Program-made: the position numbers and the translations under genes
Notes under the pieces: generated by a model
The model's input: only the letters and a program-made list of their open reading frames with translations
Database searches by the model: none
Told to the model about the DNA's origin: nothing
Assembly: GCF_019448085.1 (NCBI RefSeq)
Contig: NZ_JAGFNZ010000001.1
Span: 124,001-188,000, forward strand
Length of the DNA stretch: 64,000 nucleotides
Direction of reading: 5' to 3'
From: Caproiciproducens faecalis
GTDB lineage: Bacteria; Bacillota; Clostridia; Oscillospirales; Acutalibacteraceae
In this document: positions 17,440 to 27,378 of the stretch, piece after piece
Layout: each line of letters begins with the position of its first letter
How positions within the stretch are numbered: position 1 is the stretch's first letter

Positions 17440-18042
17440 ATGTTCTACAGTTTAAAAGGAAGTTTAATTCATATGGAACCGGGACTCGCGGTCGTGGAGT
17501 GCGGCGGGGTCGGCTTTAAATGTCTGACAACGCTCAGTACCCAGCGCACGCTGCCCGCCGTTGGGGAGCAGGTGACGCTGTACACGCACCTGAATGTCCG
17601 TGAGGACGCGCTGGACCTGTTTGGGTTCGCGACTCTGGGGGAGCTGAACTGCTTTAAAATGCTGACGGGCGTCAGCGGAGTCGGCCCGAAGGTAGGTCTT
17701 GCCATCCTTTCCGAGCTTGCCCCGGAACAGGTCGCCATGGCGGTCGCCACCGGCGACAGCAAAACCCTTACCCGTGCCAGCGGGGTGGGCGCCAAGCTTG
17801 CGCAGCGCATTACGCTGGAGCTGAAAGACAAGGTCAAAGGAATGCAGACCAGCTCGTCGGCTTTTGCCCCGGCCGGAATTGTCTCCGCTTCGTCGAACGC
17901 GGGCGCCGCGGTCAACGCACTGACGGTACTCGGCTATTCGCCCACGGACGCCGCAGCGGTTGTAGGCCGCTTTGACAGCGCGCTGCCGGTGGAGGAACTC
18001 ATCCGCCAGTCGCTCAAAGCGATGGGCAGCGGGATGAAATAA
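17440..18042 (+). CDS. ruvA: Holliday junction DNA helicase subunit RuvA
   Basis: This 200-residue DNA-binding subunit targets RuvB to four-way junctions. It has the N-terminal OB-fold (MFYSLKGSLIHMEPGLAVVE), central helix-hairpin-helix motifs (LTGVSGVGPKVGLAILSEL and ASGVGAKLAQRI) and the C-terminal RuvB-binding domain (ALTVLGYSPTDAAAVV). AGGAGCAG precedes the ATG. ruvB follows after 115 bases. Confidence 0.95.
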   Translation: MFYSLKGSLIHMEPGLAVVECGGVGFKCLTTLSTQRTLPAVGEQVTLYTHLNVREDALDLFGFATLGELNCFKMLTGVSGVGPKVGLAILSELAPEQVAMAVATGDSKTLTRASGVGAKLAQRITLELKDKVKGMQTSSSAFAPAGIVSASSNAGAAVNALTVLGYSPTDAAAVVGRFDSALPVEELIRQSLKAMGSGMK

Positions 18043-18157
18043 CTTTTATTTTATTAAAAGAAAAATAAACACAAACGGAACTCTCAAAGGGAACTAAAAC
18101 AAAAGAGCTAATAAAAATAAGGAGCCCCCGAAGTGCAGAAGGAGGGAGAACCGAAAG

Positions 18158-19219
18158 TTGAATTACGAAGACAATACAAACGACTATGATTTTGAAAACC
18201 GTATGGTAGCTCCGGAGTACGCACCGGAGGACGCGGAAGTGGAAAATCCGCTGCGGCCGAAGGTACTTTCGGAATATATTGGACAGGATAAAGTAAAAGA
18301 AAACCTTTCTGTTTTTATAGAAGCGGCAAAACAGCGCAAAGAGTCGCTTGACCATGTGTTGCTCTACGGCCCGCCGGGACTCGGCAAAACGACGCTTGCC
18401 GGGATTATCGCGAACGAGCTGAATGTCAACCTACGGATCACGTCCGGCCCCGCGATTGAAAAGCCGGGCGATCTGGCGGCGCTTCTGACCAACCTGAACC
18501 CGGGCGACGTCCTGTTTATTGACGAGGTGCACCGCCTTTCCCGCAGTGTGGAGGAAATTTTGTACCCCGCAATGGAGGACTACGCGCTGGACATCATTAC
18601 AGGAAAGGGTCAGATGGCGGCTTCCTATCATCTGCCCCTGCCGAAATTCACGCTGGTCGGGGCGACTACCCGCGCCGGGCAGCTTTCCGCGCCGCTTCGC
18701 GACCGGTTCGGCGTCGTGCTCCGGCTGGAGATGTATTCCCCGCAGGAGCTTGCCCGAATTGTAACCCGAAGCGCGAAAATTCTTGACATCCCCATAGAAG
18801 CGGACGGCGCGCTGGAAATTGCCTCGCGCTCGCGCGGGACTCCGCGTATTGCCAACCGCCTTTTAAAACGTGTGCGTGATTTCGCGCAGATCATCAGTGA
18901 CGGCGTGATTACCTACCATTCGGCGAAGGTTGGACTTGACCGGCTGGAAATTGACGAAATCGGGCTGGACGCAAACGACCGGCGCATGCTGAGCACACTG
19001 ATCCGCTTTTACAACGGCGGGCCGGTGGGGCTGGAAACGCTTGCCGCCGCTATCGGCGAGGAAGCCGTGACCATTGAGGATATCTATGAGCCTTATCTGA
19101 TGCAGATCGGATTTTTAAGCCGCACTCCCCGCGGGCGCTGCGCCACTCACGCGGCTTACCTGCACCTGGGTCTGACCCCGCCGGGCCGGGAGGAAGACAG
19201 CCAGCAAAAACTGTTCTGA
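18158..19219 (+). CDS. ruvB: Holliday junction DNA helicase RuvB
   Basis: This 353-residue AAA+ motor drives branch migration. The Walker [12 protein letters not shown], Walker B FIDEVHRL, sensor [17 protein letters not shown] and C-terminal winged helix ([11 protein letters not shown]) are all present. The start is TTG at 18158, behind AGAAGGAGGGAG. It completes the ruvCAB cluster and precedes glmM by 34 bases. Confidence 0.96.
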   Translation: MNYEDNTNDYDFENRMVAPEYAPEDAEVENPLRPKVLSEYIGQDKVKENLSVFIEAAKQRKESLDHVLLYGPPGLGKTTLAGIIANELNVNLRITSGPAIEKPGDLAALLTNLNPGDVLFIDEVHRLSRSVEEILYPAMEDYALDIITGKGQMAASYHLPLPKFTLVGATTRAGQLSAPLRDRFGVVLRLEMYSPQELARIVTRSAKILDIPIEADGALEIASRSRGTPRIANRLLKRVRDFAQIISDGVITYHSAKVGLDRLEIDEIGLDANDRRMLSTLIRFYNGGPVGLETLAAAIGEEAVTIEDIYEPYLMQIGFLSRTPRGRCATHAAYLHLGLTPPGREEDSQQKLF

Positions 19220-19253
19220 ATTCAACGATAAAACATATTAGGAGTTGTTTATA

Positions 19254-20603
19254 ATGGGAAGACTTTTTGGTACGGACGGTGTCAGAGGAATCGCAAACAG
19301 CGAACTGACCTGTGAAATGGCTATGAATATCGGCCGCGCGGCGGCAATGGTACTGACGGACAACAACCACAGGCATCCGAAAATCCTGATCGGAAAGGAT
19401 ACCCGCCTTTCCTCGGATATGCTGGAAAGCGCGCTCACCGCGGGCCTTTGCTCCGTTGGGGCAAACGTAGTGCAGCTCGGCGTCATCCCCACCCCGGCGG
19501 TTGCCTTTCTGGTCGGAAAATATAAGGCGGACGCCGGCGTCATGCTGACGGCCAGCCACAATCCCTGCGAATTCAACGGCATTAAGATTTTCAGCGGCGA
19601 CGGCTACAAGCTGCCGGACGCGCTGGAAGAGCAGATCGAGGCGATTGTGCTTGACCATGCGCAGAAGCCGGTTTGTCCGGTCGGCGGCGATGTGGGAAGC
19701 GTTACCCGCGCGGAAAATACGGTTCGCGATTACATTGACCATATCAAGAGTACGGTTCCGTTTTCCCTGGACGGGATGCGTATCGGCATCGACTGCGCTA
19801 ACGGTGCGGCAAGCCGCACGGCGGAAAAGCTGTTTACCGAGCTGGGGGCAGAGTGCCATATGCTGGCGGATGCTCCGGACGGCGTGAACGTCAACGAGAA
19901 CTGCGGTTCCACCCATATGGAGAACCTGATGTCCTTTGTCAGGGAAAATCATCTGGACGCCGGTGTTGCCTTTGACGGCGACGCGGACCGCTGCCTTGCG
20001 GTTGATGACAAGGGTCAGCTGGTGGACGGTGATTTCGTGATGGCGATCTGCGCCGCGGATCTGAAGAGCCGGGGAAAGCTCAGCAAGAGCACGGTAGTCG
20101 GCACCATTATGACCAATATGGGCTTTAACCGTTTTTGTGACGACAACGGGATCAAGTTTGCCGCCACCAAGGTAGGCGACCGCTATGTGCTGGAAGAAAT
20201 GCTGCTGGAGGGTTACAATTTCGGCGGCGAGCAGAGCGGGCATGTGATCTTCCTCGACTTTGCCACAACCGGAGACGGAGAAATGACGGCGGCACAGTTG
20301 TTAAGCATTGTGCACCGCAGAGGGGCAAAGCTCAGCAGCCTTGCCACTTTGATGACACGTTATCCCCAGATCATTGTCAATGTGGAAGTCAGCCCGGAAG
20401 GAAAACTGCGTTTCTACACCGACGACAAGGTCAAGGAAGCCATAGAAAAAGCAAAACAGCAGCTGGGAACCAGCGGGCGCATCATTGTCCGGCCTTCCGG
20501 CACGGAGCCGCTGCTCCGCGTGATGATCGAGGGAGAGGATCCCGAATTTATCAGCGTGCTGGCTAATTCCGTGGCCGATGTGGTGCGCGACAGGCTGGCG
20601 TGA
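19254..20603 (+). CDS. glmM: Phosphoglucosamine mutase
   Basis: This 449-residue enzyme interconverts glucosamine-6-phosphate and glucosamine-1-phosphate for peptidoglycan precursor synthesis. The phosphoserine loop TASHNP has Ser at about 101, DGDADR binds magnesium, GEQSGH recognises sugar and RPSGTEPLLRV is the phosphate-binding C-terminal loop. The ATG at 19254 follows TAGGAG; a TTG nine bases earlier overlaps the SD. Confidence 0.96.
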   Translation: MGRLFGTDGVRGIANSELTCEMAMNIGRAAAMVLTDNNHRHPKILIGKDTRLSSDMLESALTAGLCSVGANVVQLGVIPTPAVAFLVGKYKADAGVMLTASHNPCEFNGIKIFSGDGYKLPDALEEQIEAIVLDHAQKPVCPVGGDVGSVTRAENTVRDYIDHIKSTVPFSLDGMRIGIDCANGAASRTAEKLFTELGAECHMLADAPDGVNVNENCGSTHMENLMSFVRENHLDAGVAFDGDADRCLAVDDKGQLVDGDFVMAICAADLKSRGKLSKSTVVGTIMTNMGFNRFCDDNGIKFAATKVGDRYVLEEMLLEGYNFGGEQSGHVIFLDFATTGDGEMTAAQLLSIVHRRGAKLSSLATLMTRYPQIIVNVEVSPEGKLRFYTDDKVKEAIEKAKQQLGTSGRIIVRPSGTEPLLRVMIEGEDPEFISVLANSVADVVRDRLA

Positions 20604-20664
20604 GCCATTCTTTATCGAGATTGTCTGAAAGAAAATGAATTCATAAGATAGAGTAGGGAACAAA

Positions 20665-21528
20665 TTGAGAACTGCAAACTGGAAGGATTACGAACTGCTG
20701 GATACCTCTGCGGGGGAAAGGCTGGAGCGCTGGGGCGACATCGTCCTCATCCGGCCTGACCCGCAGATTATCTGGAATACGCCGAAGGCACACCCCCTGT
20801 GGAATTCGGCTCACGCGCATTATCAGCGCTCCTCTACCGGGGGCGGAAGCTGGCAGGAACTGAAAAAGGTGCCTCCCATGTGGAAAATCCGCTATGGCGA
20901 GCTGACTTTTCAGCTAAAAACCATGGGCTTCAAGCACACGGGTATTTTCCCGGAACAGGCTGTGAACTGGGATTTCGCAATGAAAAAAATTACGGAAGCA
21001 AACCGGCCGCTGAAGGTGCTGAACTTGTTCGGCTATACCGGCGCGGCAACGCTGGCCTGTCTGAAGGCCGGGGCGCAGGTCTGTCATGTGGACGCGTCCA
21101 AGGGCATGGTTGCGTGGGCAAAGGAAAACGCCGCCGCCTCCGGATTGGAATCCAGCCCGGTACGCTGGCTGGTGGACGACTGCGTGAAATTTGTTCAGCG
21201 GGAACAGCGCAGGGGAAACACCTACGACGGCATCATTATGGACCCGCCGTCCTACGGGCGCGGCCCGGGCGGCGAGGTATGGAAGCTGGAAGAACAGCTC
21301 TATCCGCTGGTGGAAATGTGTGTGCCGATTCTTTCGGAGCACCCTCTGTTCTTTATCCTGAACTCCTATACGACGGGGCTCTCCCCGGCGGTAATGGAGT
21401 ATCTGCTGGGCGTGCTGATTCAGAAAAAATTCGGAGGCCGCGTTTCCTCGGACGAAATCGGTCTGCCGGTTACCGGGAGCGGACTGGTGCTGCCCTGCGG
21501 CAGTACCGCGATATGGGAAAGTAAATGA
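20665..21528 (+). CDS. Class I SAM-dependent rRNA-type methyltransferase
   Basis: This 287-residue enzyme resembles RlmI/RlmK-type RNA methyltransferases. [20 protein letters not shown] is the SAM-binding loop, [16 protein letters not shown] follows, and [11 protein letters not shown] holds the catalytic DPPSY. The start is TTG after AGTAGGGAAC. The stop overlaps the ATG at 21525 as ATGA, which suggests coupling to the ECF ATPase gene. The target nucleotide is unknown. Confidence 0.88.
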   Translation: MRTANWKDYELLDTSAGERLERWGDIVLIRPDPQIIWNTPKAHPLWNSAHAHYQRSSTGGGSWQELKKVPPMWKIRYGELTFQLKTMGFKHTGIFPEQAVNWDFAMKKITEANRPLKVLNLFGYTGAATLACLKAGAQVCHVDASKGMVAWAKENAAASGLESSPVRWLVDDCVKFVQREQRRGNTYDGIIMDPPSYGRGPGGEVWKLEEQLYPLVEMCVPILSEHPLFFILNSYTTGLSPAVMEYLLGVLIQKKFGGRVSSDEIGLPVTGSGLVLPCGSTAIWESK

Positions 21529-22427
21529 ACGATAAACAGGTAGGTACGAAAATGGATTATATCAAAGCGGACAACATCTCCTTCAGCTATGACGAGCCGG
21601 AAACCGAAGAGCAGCGCGAAGTCCTGAAGGGCGTTTCGCTCGGGATCCGCAAAGGCGAGTTCGTAGCTCTTCTGGGCCATAACGGTTCGGGAAAATCCAC
21701 CATTGCCAAGACGTTTAACGCAATGCTGCTGCCCAGCGGCGGCAAGGTGTATGTGGACAATATGGATACGATGGACGAGAGCGTACTCTACGAAATACGC
21801 CGCCGCGTCGGTCTGGTGCTGCAGAACCCGGACAACCAGCTTGTTGCGAGCATTGTGGAGGAGGATGTTGCGTTCGGCCCCGAAAATCTGGGCGTACCGC
21901 CCGATGAAATCCGAAAGCGGGTGGACGACGCGCTGAAAGCGGTGGAAATGTATGACTACCGGCTGAACGCGCCGTACAAGCTTTCCGGCGGGCAGAAGCA
22001 GCGCATCGCCATTGCGGGGATTATCGCCATGCAGCCGGACTGCATCGTGCTGGACGAGCCCACCGCAATGCTGGACCCGCGAGGACGTACCGAGGTTCTC
22101 AACACCATTCATAAGCTGAATCAGGAAAAGGGAATCACCATTGTCCTGATTACGCATTATATGGACGAGGCCGTACAGGCCGACCGTGTGATTGTCATGG
22201 ACAGCGGCAATGTTCTGACCGAGGGCACTCCGCAGCAGGTTTTTTCTCAGGTGGAACTGCTCAAGAAGCATCAGCTGGACGTGCCGCAGGCCACCGAACT
22301 GATTTACCGCCTGAAAGCAAGCGGGTTTGACCTTCCGGACTGCGCGCTGACCATTGAGGAATGTGTCGCGGCGCTTGAGCCGCTTTTAAATAAAGCATCT
22401 TTAGGAGAAACGTATGCCGATCATTGA
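21525..22427 (+). CDS. ecfA1: ECF transporter ATPase EcfA1
   Basis: This 300-residue ATPase of the energy-coupling factor module powers vitamin or metal uptake with interchangeable S components. Walker [11 protein letters not shown]-loop LQNPDNQ, signature LSGGQKQR and Walker [11 protein letters not shown] are clear. The ATG at 21525 overlaps the upstream stop; an alternative ATG at 21552, behind AGGTAGG, would give a 291-residue protein starting MDYIKADN and may be the true start. It overlaps ecfA2 by 14 bases. Confidence 0.94.
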   Translation: MNDKQVGTKMDYIKADNISFSYDEPETEEQREVLKGVSLGIRKGEFVALLGHNGSGKSTIAKTFNAMLLPSGGKVYVDNMDTMDESVLYEIRRRVGLVLQNPDNQLVASIVEEDVAFGPENLGVPPDEIRKRVDDALKAVEMYDYRLNAPYKLSGGQKQRIAIAGIIAMQPDCIVLDEPTAMLDPRGRTEVLNTIHKLNQEKGITIVLITHYMDEAVQADRVIVMDSGNVLTEGTPQQVFSQVELLKKHQLDVPQATELIYRLKASGFDLPDCALTIEECVAALEPLLNKASLGETYADH

Positions 22428-23280
22428 AACGAAAAATCTGACTTATACTTACGGGGAGGGGACTCCCTTCCGCAAAACCGCGGTGGATGACGCGAACGTT
22501 TCCATTGAGCAGGGCGAGTTTATCGGGGTCATCGGGCATACCGGTTCCGGGAAGTCCACCTTCATCCAGCAGCTCAACGGTCTGCTGCGCCCCACGTCCG
22601 GCACCGTGCTTCTGAACGGAAAGGACATCTGGGCGGAACCGAAAAAAATCCGCTCCGTGCGCTTTCAGGTCGGTATGGTCTTTCAGTATCCGGAGCATCA
22701 GCTTTTTGAAGAAACCGTCTTAAAGGATATTTCGTTCGGCCCTGGGAACATGGGGCTGGATAAGGATGAAATTTTGAAACGCGCGCGCTGGGCCGCGGAT
22801 TTTGTCGGCCTGAGTGACGAACTGCTTGAAAAGAGCCCGTTTGAGCTTTCGGGCGGGGAAAAGCGGCGCGCCGCCATCGCGGGCGTCATTGCCATGGACC
22901 CGGAGGTGCTGATTCTGGACGAGCCCACGGCGGGACTTGATCCCCGGGGCCGCGACGTGCTTTTAAGCCAGATCGTCAGTTACCACGAGGTACGGCACAA
23001 CACGATTTTGCTGGTATCCCACAGCATGGAGGACATTGCCCGCACCGCTGACCGCGTTCTGGTGATGAATTCCGGTAAGGTTGCCATGTTCGACAAAACG
23101 GAAAAGGTGTTCGCGCGCGACGCGGAGCTGGAGACAATGGGTCTTCGCGTGCCGCAGATTACAAAAATTATGGCTGTTCTAAAGGCAAAGGGCTATCCTG
23201 TTACCACTGTTCTGACCATTGAACAGGCGCTGCGGCAGCTGATGCCGCTTCTGGAAAGGGGGAGCAGGAAGCATGGTTAG
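22414..23280 (+). CDS. ecfA2: ECF transporter ATPase EcfA2
   Basis: This 288-residue second ATPase pairs with EcfA1. It shows Walker [11 protein letters not shown]-loop [13 protein letters not shown] (the typical EcfA2 form), signature [13 protein letters not shown] and Walker [16 protein letters not shown] precedes the ATG inside the end of ecfA1. The stop overlaps the start of ecfT, so the three genes are translationally linked. Confidence 0.95.
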   Translation: MPIIETKNLTYTYGEGTPFRKTAVDDANVSIEQGEFIGVIGHTGSGKSTFIQQLNGLLRPTSGTVLLNGKDIWAEPKKIRSVRFQVGMVFQYPEHQLFEETVLKDISFGPGNMGLDKDEILKRARWAADFVGLSDELLEKSPFELSGGEKRRAAIAGVIAMDPEVLILDEPTAGLDPRGRDVLLSQIVSYHEVRHNTILLVSHSMEDIARTADRVLVMNSGKVAMFDKTEKVFARDAELETMGLRVPQITKIMAVLKAKGYPVTTVLTIEQALRQLMPLLERGSRKHG

Positions 23281-24088
23281 AGATATTACGCTCGGGCAGT
23301 ATTTTCCCGGAAAGTCCTTCATTCACCGCCTTGACCCGCGCGTGAAGATTATCATTACCTTCGTTTATATCGTTTTTATTTTTGTGGCCTCCAATTTTGA
23401 GGCCCTGCTCACCATGTCGGCTCTGATTCTGGGAATTTTGCTGCTGTCGGGCGTCCCGCTGAAACAGTATTTCAAAAGCCTGAAGGCGATTTTGTTCGTG
23501 GTGATTTTCACTTCCATACTGAATCTGTTTTACGGTGGGGGCCGGGTGCTTTGGAGCCTGGGATTTGTTCAGATAACAACCGGCGGCGTATCCAACGCCG
23601 TCTTTATCACCATCCGCATTGTCAGTCTGATTCTTTTCAGCTCCGTCCTGACCTTTACCACTTCCCCCACAGAGCTGACCGACGCGCTGGAGCGGATAAT
23701 GAAGCCATTAAAGGTGTTTCACGTCAAGGTGCATGAAATTGCCATGATGATGACGATTGCGCTGCGCTTTGTGCCCACTCTGCTGGAAGAAACCGATAAA
23801 ATCATGAGCGCACAGAAGGCGCGCGGCGCCGATATGGAAAGCGGCGGCCTGATGCAGAGAATCCGGGCGCTGATTCCCGTGCTGATTCCGCTGTTCGTCT
23901 CCTCTTTCCGCCGTGCCTACGACCTTGCCATGGCAATGGAATGCCGCTGCTACCACGGCGGCGAAGGCCGCACGAAAATGAAGGTGCTGCATGTAACCGG
24001 TCTGGACGCGGTTGCGGCTGTGCTGACGCTTGTCGTCTGCGCGGCAGTGATTTTCTGCAGCGTCTATTTCCCGGCGGCTCTGCGCTGA
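23273..24088 (+). CDS. ecfT: ECF transporter transmembrane protein EcfT
   Basis: This 271-residue membrane scaffold couples EcfA1A2 to S components. It has about five to six hydrophobic segments, RLDPRVKI near the N-terminus, and the two coupling motifs (KARGAD and AMECRCYHGG, the latter a variant of the usual Ala-Arg-Gly form). The gene overlaps ecfA2 and is followed by truA, a common clostridial order. Confidence 0.94.
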   Translation: MVRDITLGQYFPGKSFIHRLDPRVKIIITFVYIVFIFVASNFEALLTMSALILGILLLSGVPLKQYFKSLKAILFVVIFTSILNLFYGGGRVLWSLGFVQITTGGVSNAVFITIRIVSLILFSSVLTFTTSPTELTDALERIMKPLKVFHVKVHEIAMMMTIALRFVPTLLEETDKIMSAQKARGADMESGGLMQRIRALIPVLIPLFVSSFRRAYDLAMAMECRCYHGGEGRTKMKVLHVTGLDAVAAVLTLVVCAAVIFCSVYFPAALR

Positions 24089-24125
24089 TGAGAAAAACGA
24101 ACCGCATGGAGAAAGGAGCGGCTAT

Positions 24126-24875
24126 ATGAGAAATCTGCTGCTGAATATTTGCTACGACGGTTCCCGCTACCACGGCTGGCAGATCCAACAGAACGCCGTT
24201 TCCGTACAGCAGGTCTTTCAGGAAGCGCTCTTTCGGGTCATTGGGGAAAAGCCCGATATCAAAGGCTGCAGCCGCACGGATTCGTTTGTGCATGCCCGGC
24301 AGTACTGCATCAGCCTGAAGACGGAGCATTCCATTCCGTGTGAACGGCTGGTCGGCGCGCTGAACCATTTTCTGCCCGAGGATATCGCAGTTCTGAACTG
24401 CCGGGAAGTATCCCCCGACTTCCACGCGCGGTATTCCTGCAAGGGAAAGGAATACATCTACCAGATCTGGAACAACCCGGTGCGCGACCCCTTTTTAAAT
24501 CACCGCGCGCTGCATTACTGGTACAGTCTGGATGAAGCGCACCTGAATGAAGCTGCCGGATTTTTTGTCGGTACCCACGATTTTACGTCGTTTTGCACCA
24601 TGGACGCGCGGGAGCGCGGCAATATGGAGAGAACCGTCACGAAAGCGGAGGTAAAAAGGGAGGGTGACCTCGTTACCTTTACTGTGGCGGCGGACGGTTT
24701 TTTATATAATATGGTACGCATTATGGTTGGTACGCTTCTGCGTGTGGCGCAGGGTAAGCTGGAACCGGAGGACGTTAAGCGGATTATTGAGGCCAAAAGC
24801 CGCACAGAGGCCGGCCCCACCGCGCCGCCCTGCGGATTGTTTTTAAACCGTGTTTTTTATGAGGATGTGAAATAA
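24126..24875 (+). CDS. truA: tRNA pseudouridine(38-40) synthase TruA
   Basis: This 249-residue enzyme makes pseudouridine at tRNA positions 38-40. The catalytic Asp52 lies in CSRTDSFVHA, with GWQIQQNAVSVQ and FLYNMVRIMVGTLL as other family blocks. An AGAAAGGAG SD lies before the ATG. The next gene starts two bases after the stop. Confidence 0.95.
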   Translation: MRNLLLNICYDGSRYHGWQIQQNAVSVQQVFQEALFRVIGEKPDIKGCSRTDSFVHARQYCISLKTEHSIPCERLVGALNHFLPEDIAVLNCREVSPDFHARYSCKGKEYIYQIWNNPVRDPFLNHRALHYWYSLDEAHLNEAAGFFVGTHDFTSFCTMDARERGNMERTVTKAEVKREGDLVTFTVAADGFLYNMVRIMVGTLLRVAQGKLEPEDVKRIIEAKSRTEAGPTAPPCGLFLNRVFYEDVK

Positions 24876-24876
24876 C

Positions 24877-26115
24877 ATGAGCGACAGGGGGCAGCGGTTC
24901 GACACAACCGAAATAGACACCGCCAAATACCAGCAAAAGACGGAAAATCGCAGACAGAAGCGCCGCAATCGGCGGGAAAGCCGCGTCCCGCGCTGGGTCT
25001 ATAGAATTATTGTCATTCTGATTCTTTGTGTGTTTACCATGCTGATTTGGTTCAACCGCAACAACCTGACTCCGTCCAATGTGCTGGAATGGGTGCAGAA
25101 CAGCGTTGTCGGTATGGGGATCGGCGACGGGTTTCCCACCAAGATTGCGGGGAATACCGTTTTAAAGGGGAACTTTCAGTCAGTCAATAAAGAGGCGGTT
25201 ATTGTCAGCGATACTGCCCTGACCGTTCTGAATTCCACGGCAAAAGCCGTAGTCAGCCGTCAGCACAGTTTTTCCCGGCCCGTGATGAAAGTAAACGGAA
25301 ACCGGATTCTGATCTACAGCCTGGGGGGAAAAGGATACCGGATAGAGACCCAGAGCAAAACGCTTTTCAAAGAGGACGATCCGCAGGATATTCTTGCCGG
25401 AACACTGGCCGCAAACGGCCGTTACGCGCTGATTACAGAGGCGGACGGCTATCTGGGGTGCTTGACCGCCTACACCGCGGACAACAAAATTCTGTTCCAC
25501 TACTGGTTTTCCGATTATTACCCAACTGCCGTCGCGCTGAGTCCGGACGGCACAAAGGCGGCGGTGGCCGCCGTTGGTGCGAAGGACGGCACCATGACCT
25601 CCGCGGTGTACCTGCTCAATTTCAGCAACAGCAAACCGGTGGAACCGGCCGCGGTCTATCCGGAAAATATGATGATGGATATTTCCTGCAGTGACAACGG
25701 TACGGTGACCGCAGTCGGGGACCGGCTGACCGCTGTGATTGGTGCGGATGGAAAAACAAAAACAAATTTTGATTATCAGGGACTGCATCTTGCTGCATAT
25801 AGTATGAATAACGGGAAGACCGCTTTGGGGCTTGCCCCTTACGGGAGCGCCGGAAACGGCAAGCTGGTTGTGCTGGACGACACCGGCACCGCGGCGGCAT
25901 CCGTGCCGTTTGCCAAATCGGTGGACTCCGTTTCGCTTTACGCGGACGCGATGGCTGTCCTCTCACAGGGACAGGTGCATTTTTACTCCGCCACGGCGGG
26001 TACTTCGACCGGCACCTGCGACGCGGGAAGCGACGCCCGGGCCATTGCCCTTCACGACGAAACCTCGGTCTATATTCTGGGTGTTTCGGAGATTCGTTTG
26101 GCTAACAGTAAATGA
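24877..26115 (+). CDS. DUF5711 family membrane-anchored protein
   Basis: This 412-residue protein has a basic cytoplasmic N-terminus (QKRRNRRESRVPRW), one membrane segment (about residues 44-63) and a large extracytoplasmic domain with repeated beta-propeller-like strands such as YPTAVALSPDGTKAAVAA and DISCSDNGTVTAV. DUF5711 is known from clostridia without a clear function. It begins only two bases after truA, so the genes are likely co-transcribed. A sensor or scaffold role at the membrane is a guess. Confidence 0.82.
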   Translation: MSDRGQRFDTTEIDTAKYQQKTENRRQKRRNRRESRVPRWVYRIIVILILCVFTMLIWFNRNNLTPSNVLEWVQNSVVGMGIGDGFPTKIAGNTVLKGNFQSVNKEAVIVSDTALTVLNSTAKAVVSRQHSFSRPVMKVNGNRILIYSLGGKGYRIETQSKTLFKEDDPQDILAGTLAANGRYALITEADGYLGCLTAYTADNKILFHYWFSDYYPTAVALSPDGTKAAVAAVGAKDGTMTSAVYLLNFSNSKPVEPAAVYPENMMMDISCSDNGTVTAVGDRLTAVIGADGKTKTNFDYQGLHLAAYSMNNGKTALGLAPYGSAGNGKLVVLDDTGTAAASVPFAKSVDSVSLYADAMAVLSQGQVHFYSATAGTSTGTCDAGSDARAIALHDETSVYILGVSEIRLANSK

Positions 26116-26190
26116 GTCCCTTGTAGTTCCCTGTTTTTTGTGCTATATTAATTTTTATATAAAAAACCAACTGGGTCATGGAGGGGAAAA

Positions 26191-26709
26191 TTGGGCACAA
26201 TATTTGATGTGGCTTTTTGCGCGATTGCCTTGTATTTTGTGATTTCAGGCTTTAAAATAGGGTTTGTCCGGTCGCTGGTGGGTCTGGTTGGTTCCGTTTT
26301 TGCCATTGGTGCCGCGATTGTGCTGTCCAATTACCTGACGGGCGCGGTTTGCATTTATCTTGCAAAGCTGAGCCCTGTGACAATGTTTGGCCGCACAGCG
26401 GTTAAAGTAATATCTATAATGGTGCTTTTCGTGATTTTTCAGCTATTGGTTCAAATGACTTCCCGTGCGCTTGACGCCGTCTGCAAATTACCGCTTCTGC
26501 ATGGGGTCAACTCTTTGCTTGGCGGTGTGTTTGGGCTGGTCAGGGGCGCCGTGGCGGTTGTGGTCATTTGTGCCGTTCTGCAGCTTTCCCTTCCGTTTCT
26601 TACCGCAAAGTTCCCGCAGATTCCGAAAGATGGCGTTGCACAGTCCAACATTTACAAGTATGTATACGCACATAATCCGGTATACTTACTGTACCAGGCG
26701 GAAATTTAG
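26191..26709 (+). CDS. CvpA family membrane protein
   Basis: This 172-residue protein has about four membrane segments and the CvpA pattern (FDVAFCAIALYFVISGFKIGFVRSL; GVFGLVRGAVAVVVICAVLQL). Relatives are linked to colicin V production or envelope homeostasis. The start is TTG, with GGAGGGG seven bases upstream. It is 16 bases before the phosphatidyltransferase. Confidence 0.85.
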   Translation: MGTIFDVAFCAIALYFVISGFKIGFVRSLVGLVGSVFAIGAAIVLSNYLTGAVCIYLAKLSPVTMFGRTAVKVISIMVLFVIFQLLVQMTSRALDAVCKLPLLHGVNSLLGGVFGLVRGAVAVVVICAVLQLSLPFLTAKFPQIPKDGVAQSNIYKYVYAHNPVYLLYQAEI

Positions 26710-26725
26710 AACGAGGTAAATATGA

Positions 26726-27337
26726 ATGAAAAACAGGAACAAGAATATTAATATACCAAACGGGCTGTCGGTTTTACGAATTATTTTGATCGTCCCGTTC
26801 GTTTATTATTTTATGCGCAATCAGCTGCTTCAGGCGGCGATTGTACTGATTGCTTCCGGCCTTACAGATATGTTTGACGGAATGATCGCGCGCAGGTTCA
26901 ACCAGTTCACGGAGCTGGGGCAGATGCTCGATCCGCTTTCCGACAAGCTGACGCAGGGCGCGGTTGCGATTTGTCTTGCGATTGAGGAGCCGGTTCTGAT
27001 TCCGCTTCTGGGAATCTTCGTTTTAAAGGAAGCTGTTATGGTCATTGCTGCCTGCTTTTTGATTAAGAAAAACAAAAGGCCGGGCGGTTCCAAATGGTAC
27101 GGGAAGGTTGCGACCACCCTGTTTTATATTTCCTTTGCCGTGATCGTGGCGATGAGGGGCATCTGGAAAATTCAAGATCTGACTGTGACCATTATTTTGC
27201 TTTCCATTACCGCCGCGTTTATGATTTACGCATTTGTCCAATATTTTAAAATGTACCTTTTCATTCTGCATTCCAACGATCCTAAGGACAGCATGAATCT
27301 GGATGAATTGATGGATAAAAAATCAGCCAGAAAATAA
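26726..27337 (+). CDS. CDP-alcohol phosphatidyltransferase (PgsA-like)
   Basis: This 203-residue membrane enzyme has the complete CDP-alcohol phosphotransferase signature: D-G-x2-A-R-x8-G-x3-D-x3-D is seen in DGMIARRF and ELGQMLDPLSDK. It probably makes phosphatidylglycerol phosphate from CDP-diacylglycerol and glycerol-3-phosphate, although cardiolipin synthases share the motif. The chosen ATG at 26726 is in the long frame; an ATG four bases earlier leads quickly to a stop. GAGGT is the SD. Confidence 0.9.
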   Translation: MKNRNKNINIPNGLSVLRIILIVPFVYYFMRNQLLQAAIVLIASGLTDMFDGMIARRFNQFTELGQMLDPLSDKLTQGAVAICLAIEEPVLIPLLGIFVLKEAVMVIAACFLIKKNKRPGGSKWYGKVATTLFYISFAVIVAMRGIWKIQDLTVTIILLSITAAFMIYAFVQYFKMYLFILHSNDPKDSMNLDELMDKKSARK

Positions 27338-27378
27338 ATGAGCGAATGAATCTATTTTTTAAAGAGAAGAAGTGATCC

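Noticed and set aside
26658-26670. TATGTATACGCA as a further GntR operator
   Set aside because: It lies inside the cvpA coding region, is imperfect, and is far from any promoter.
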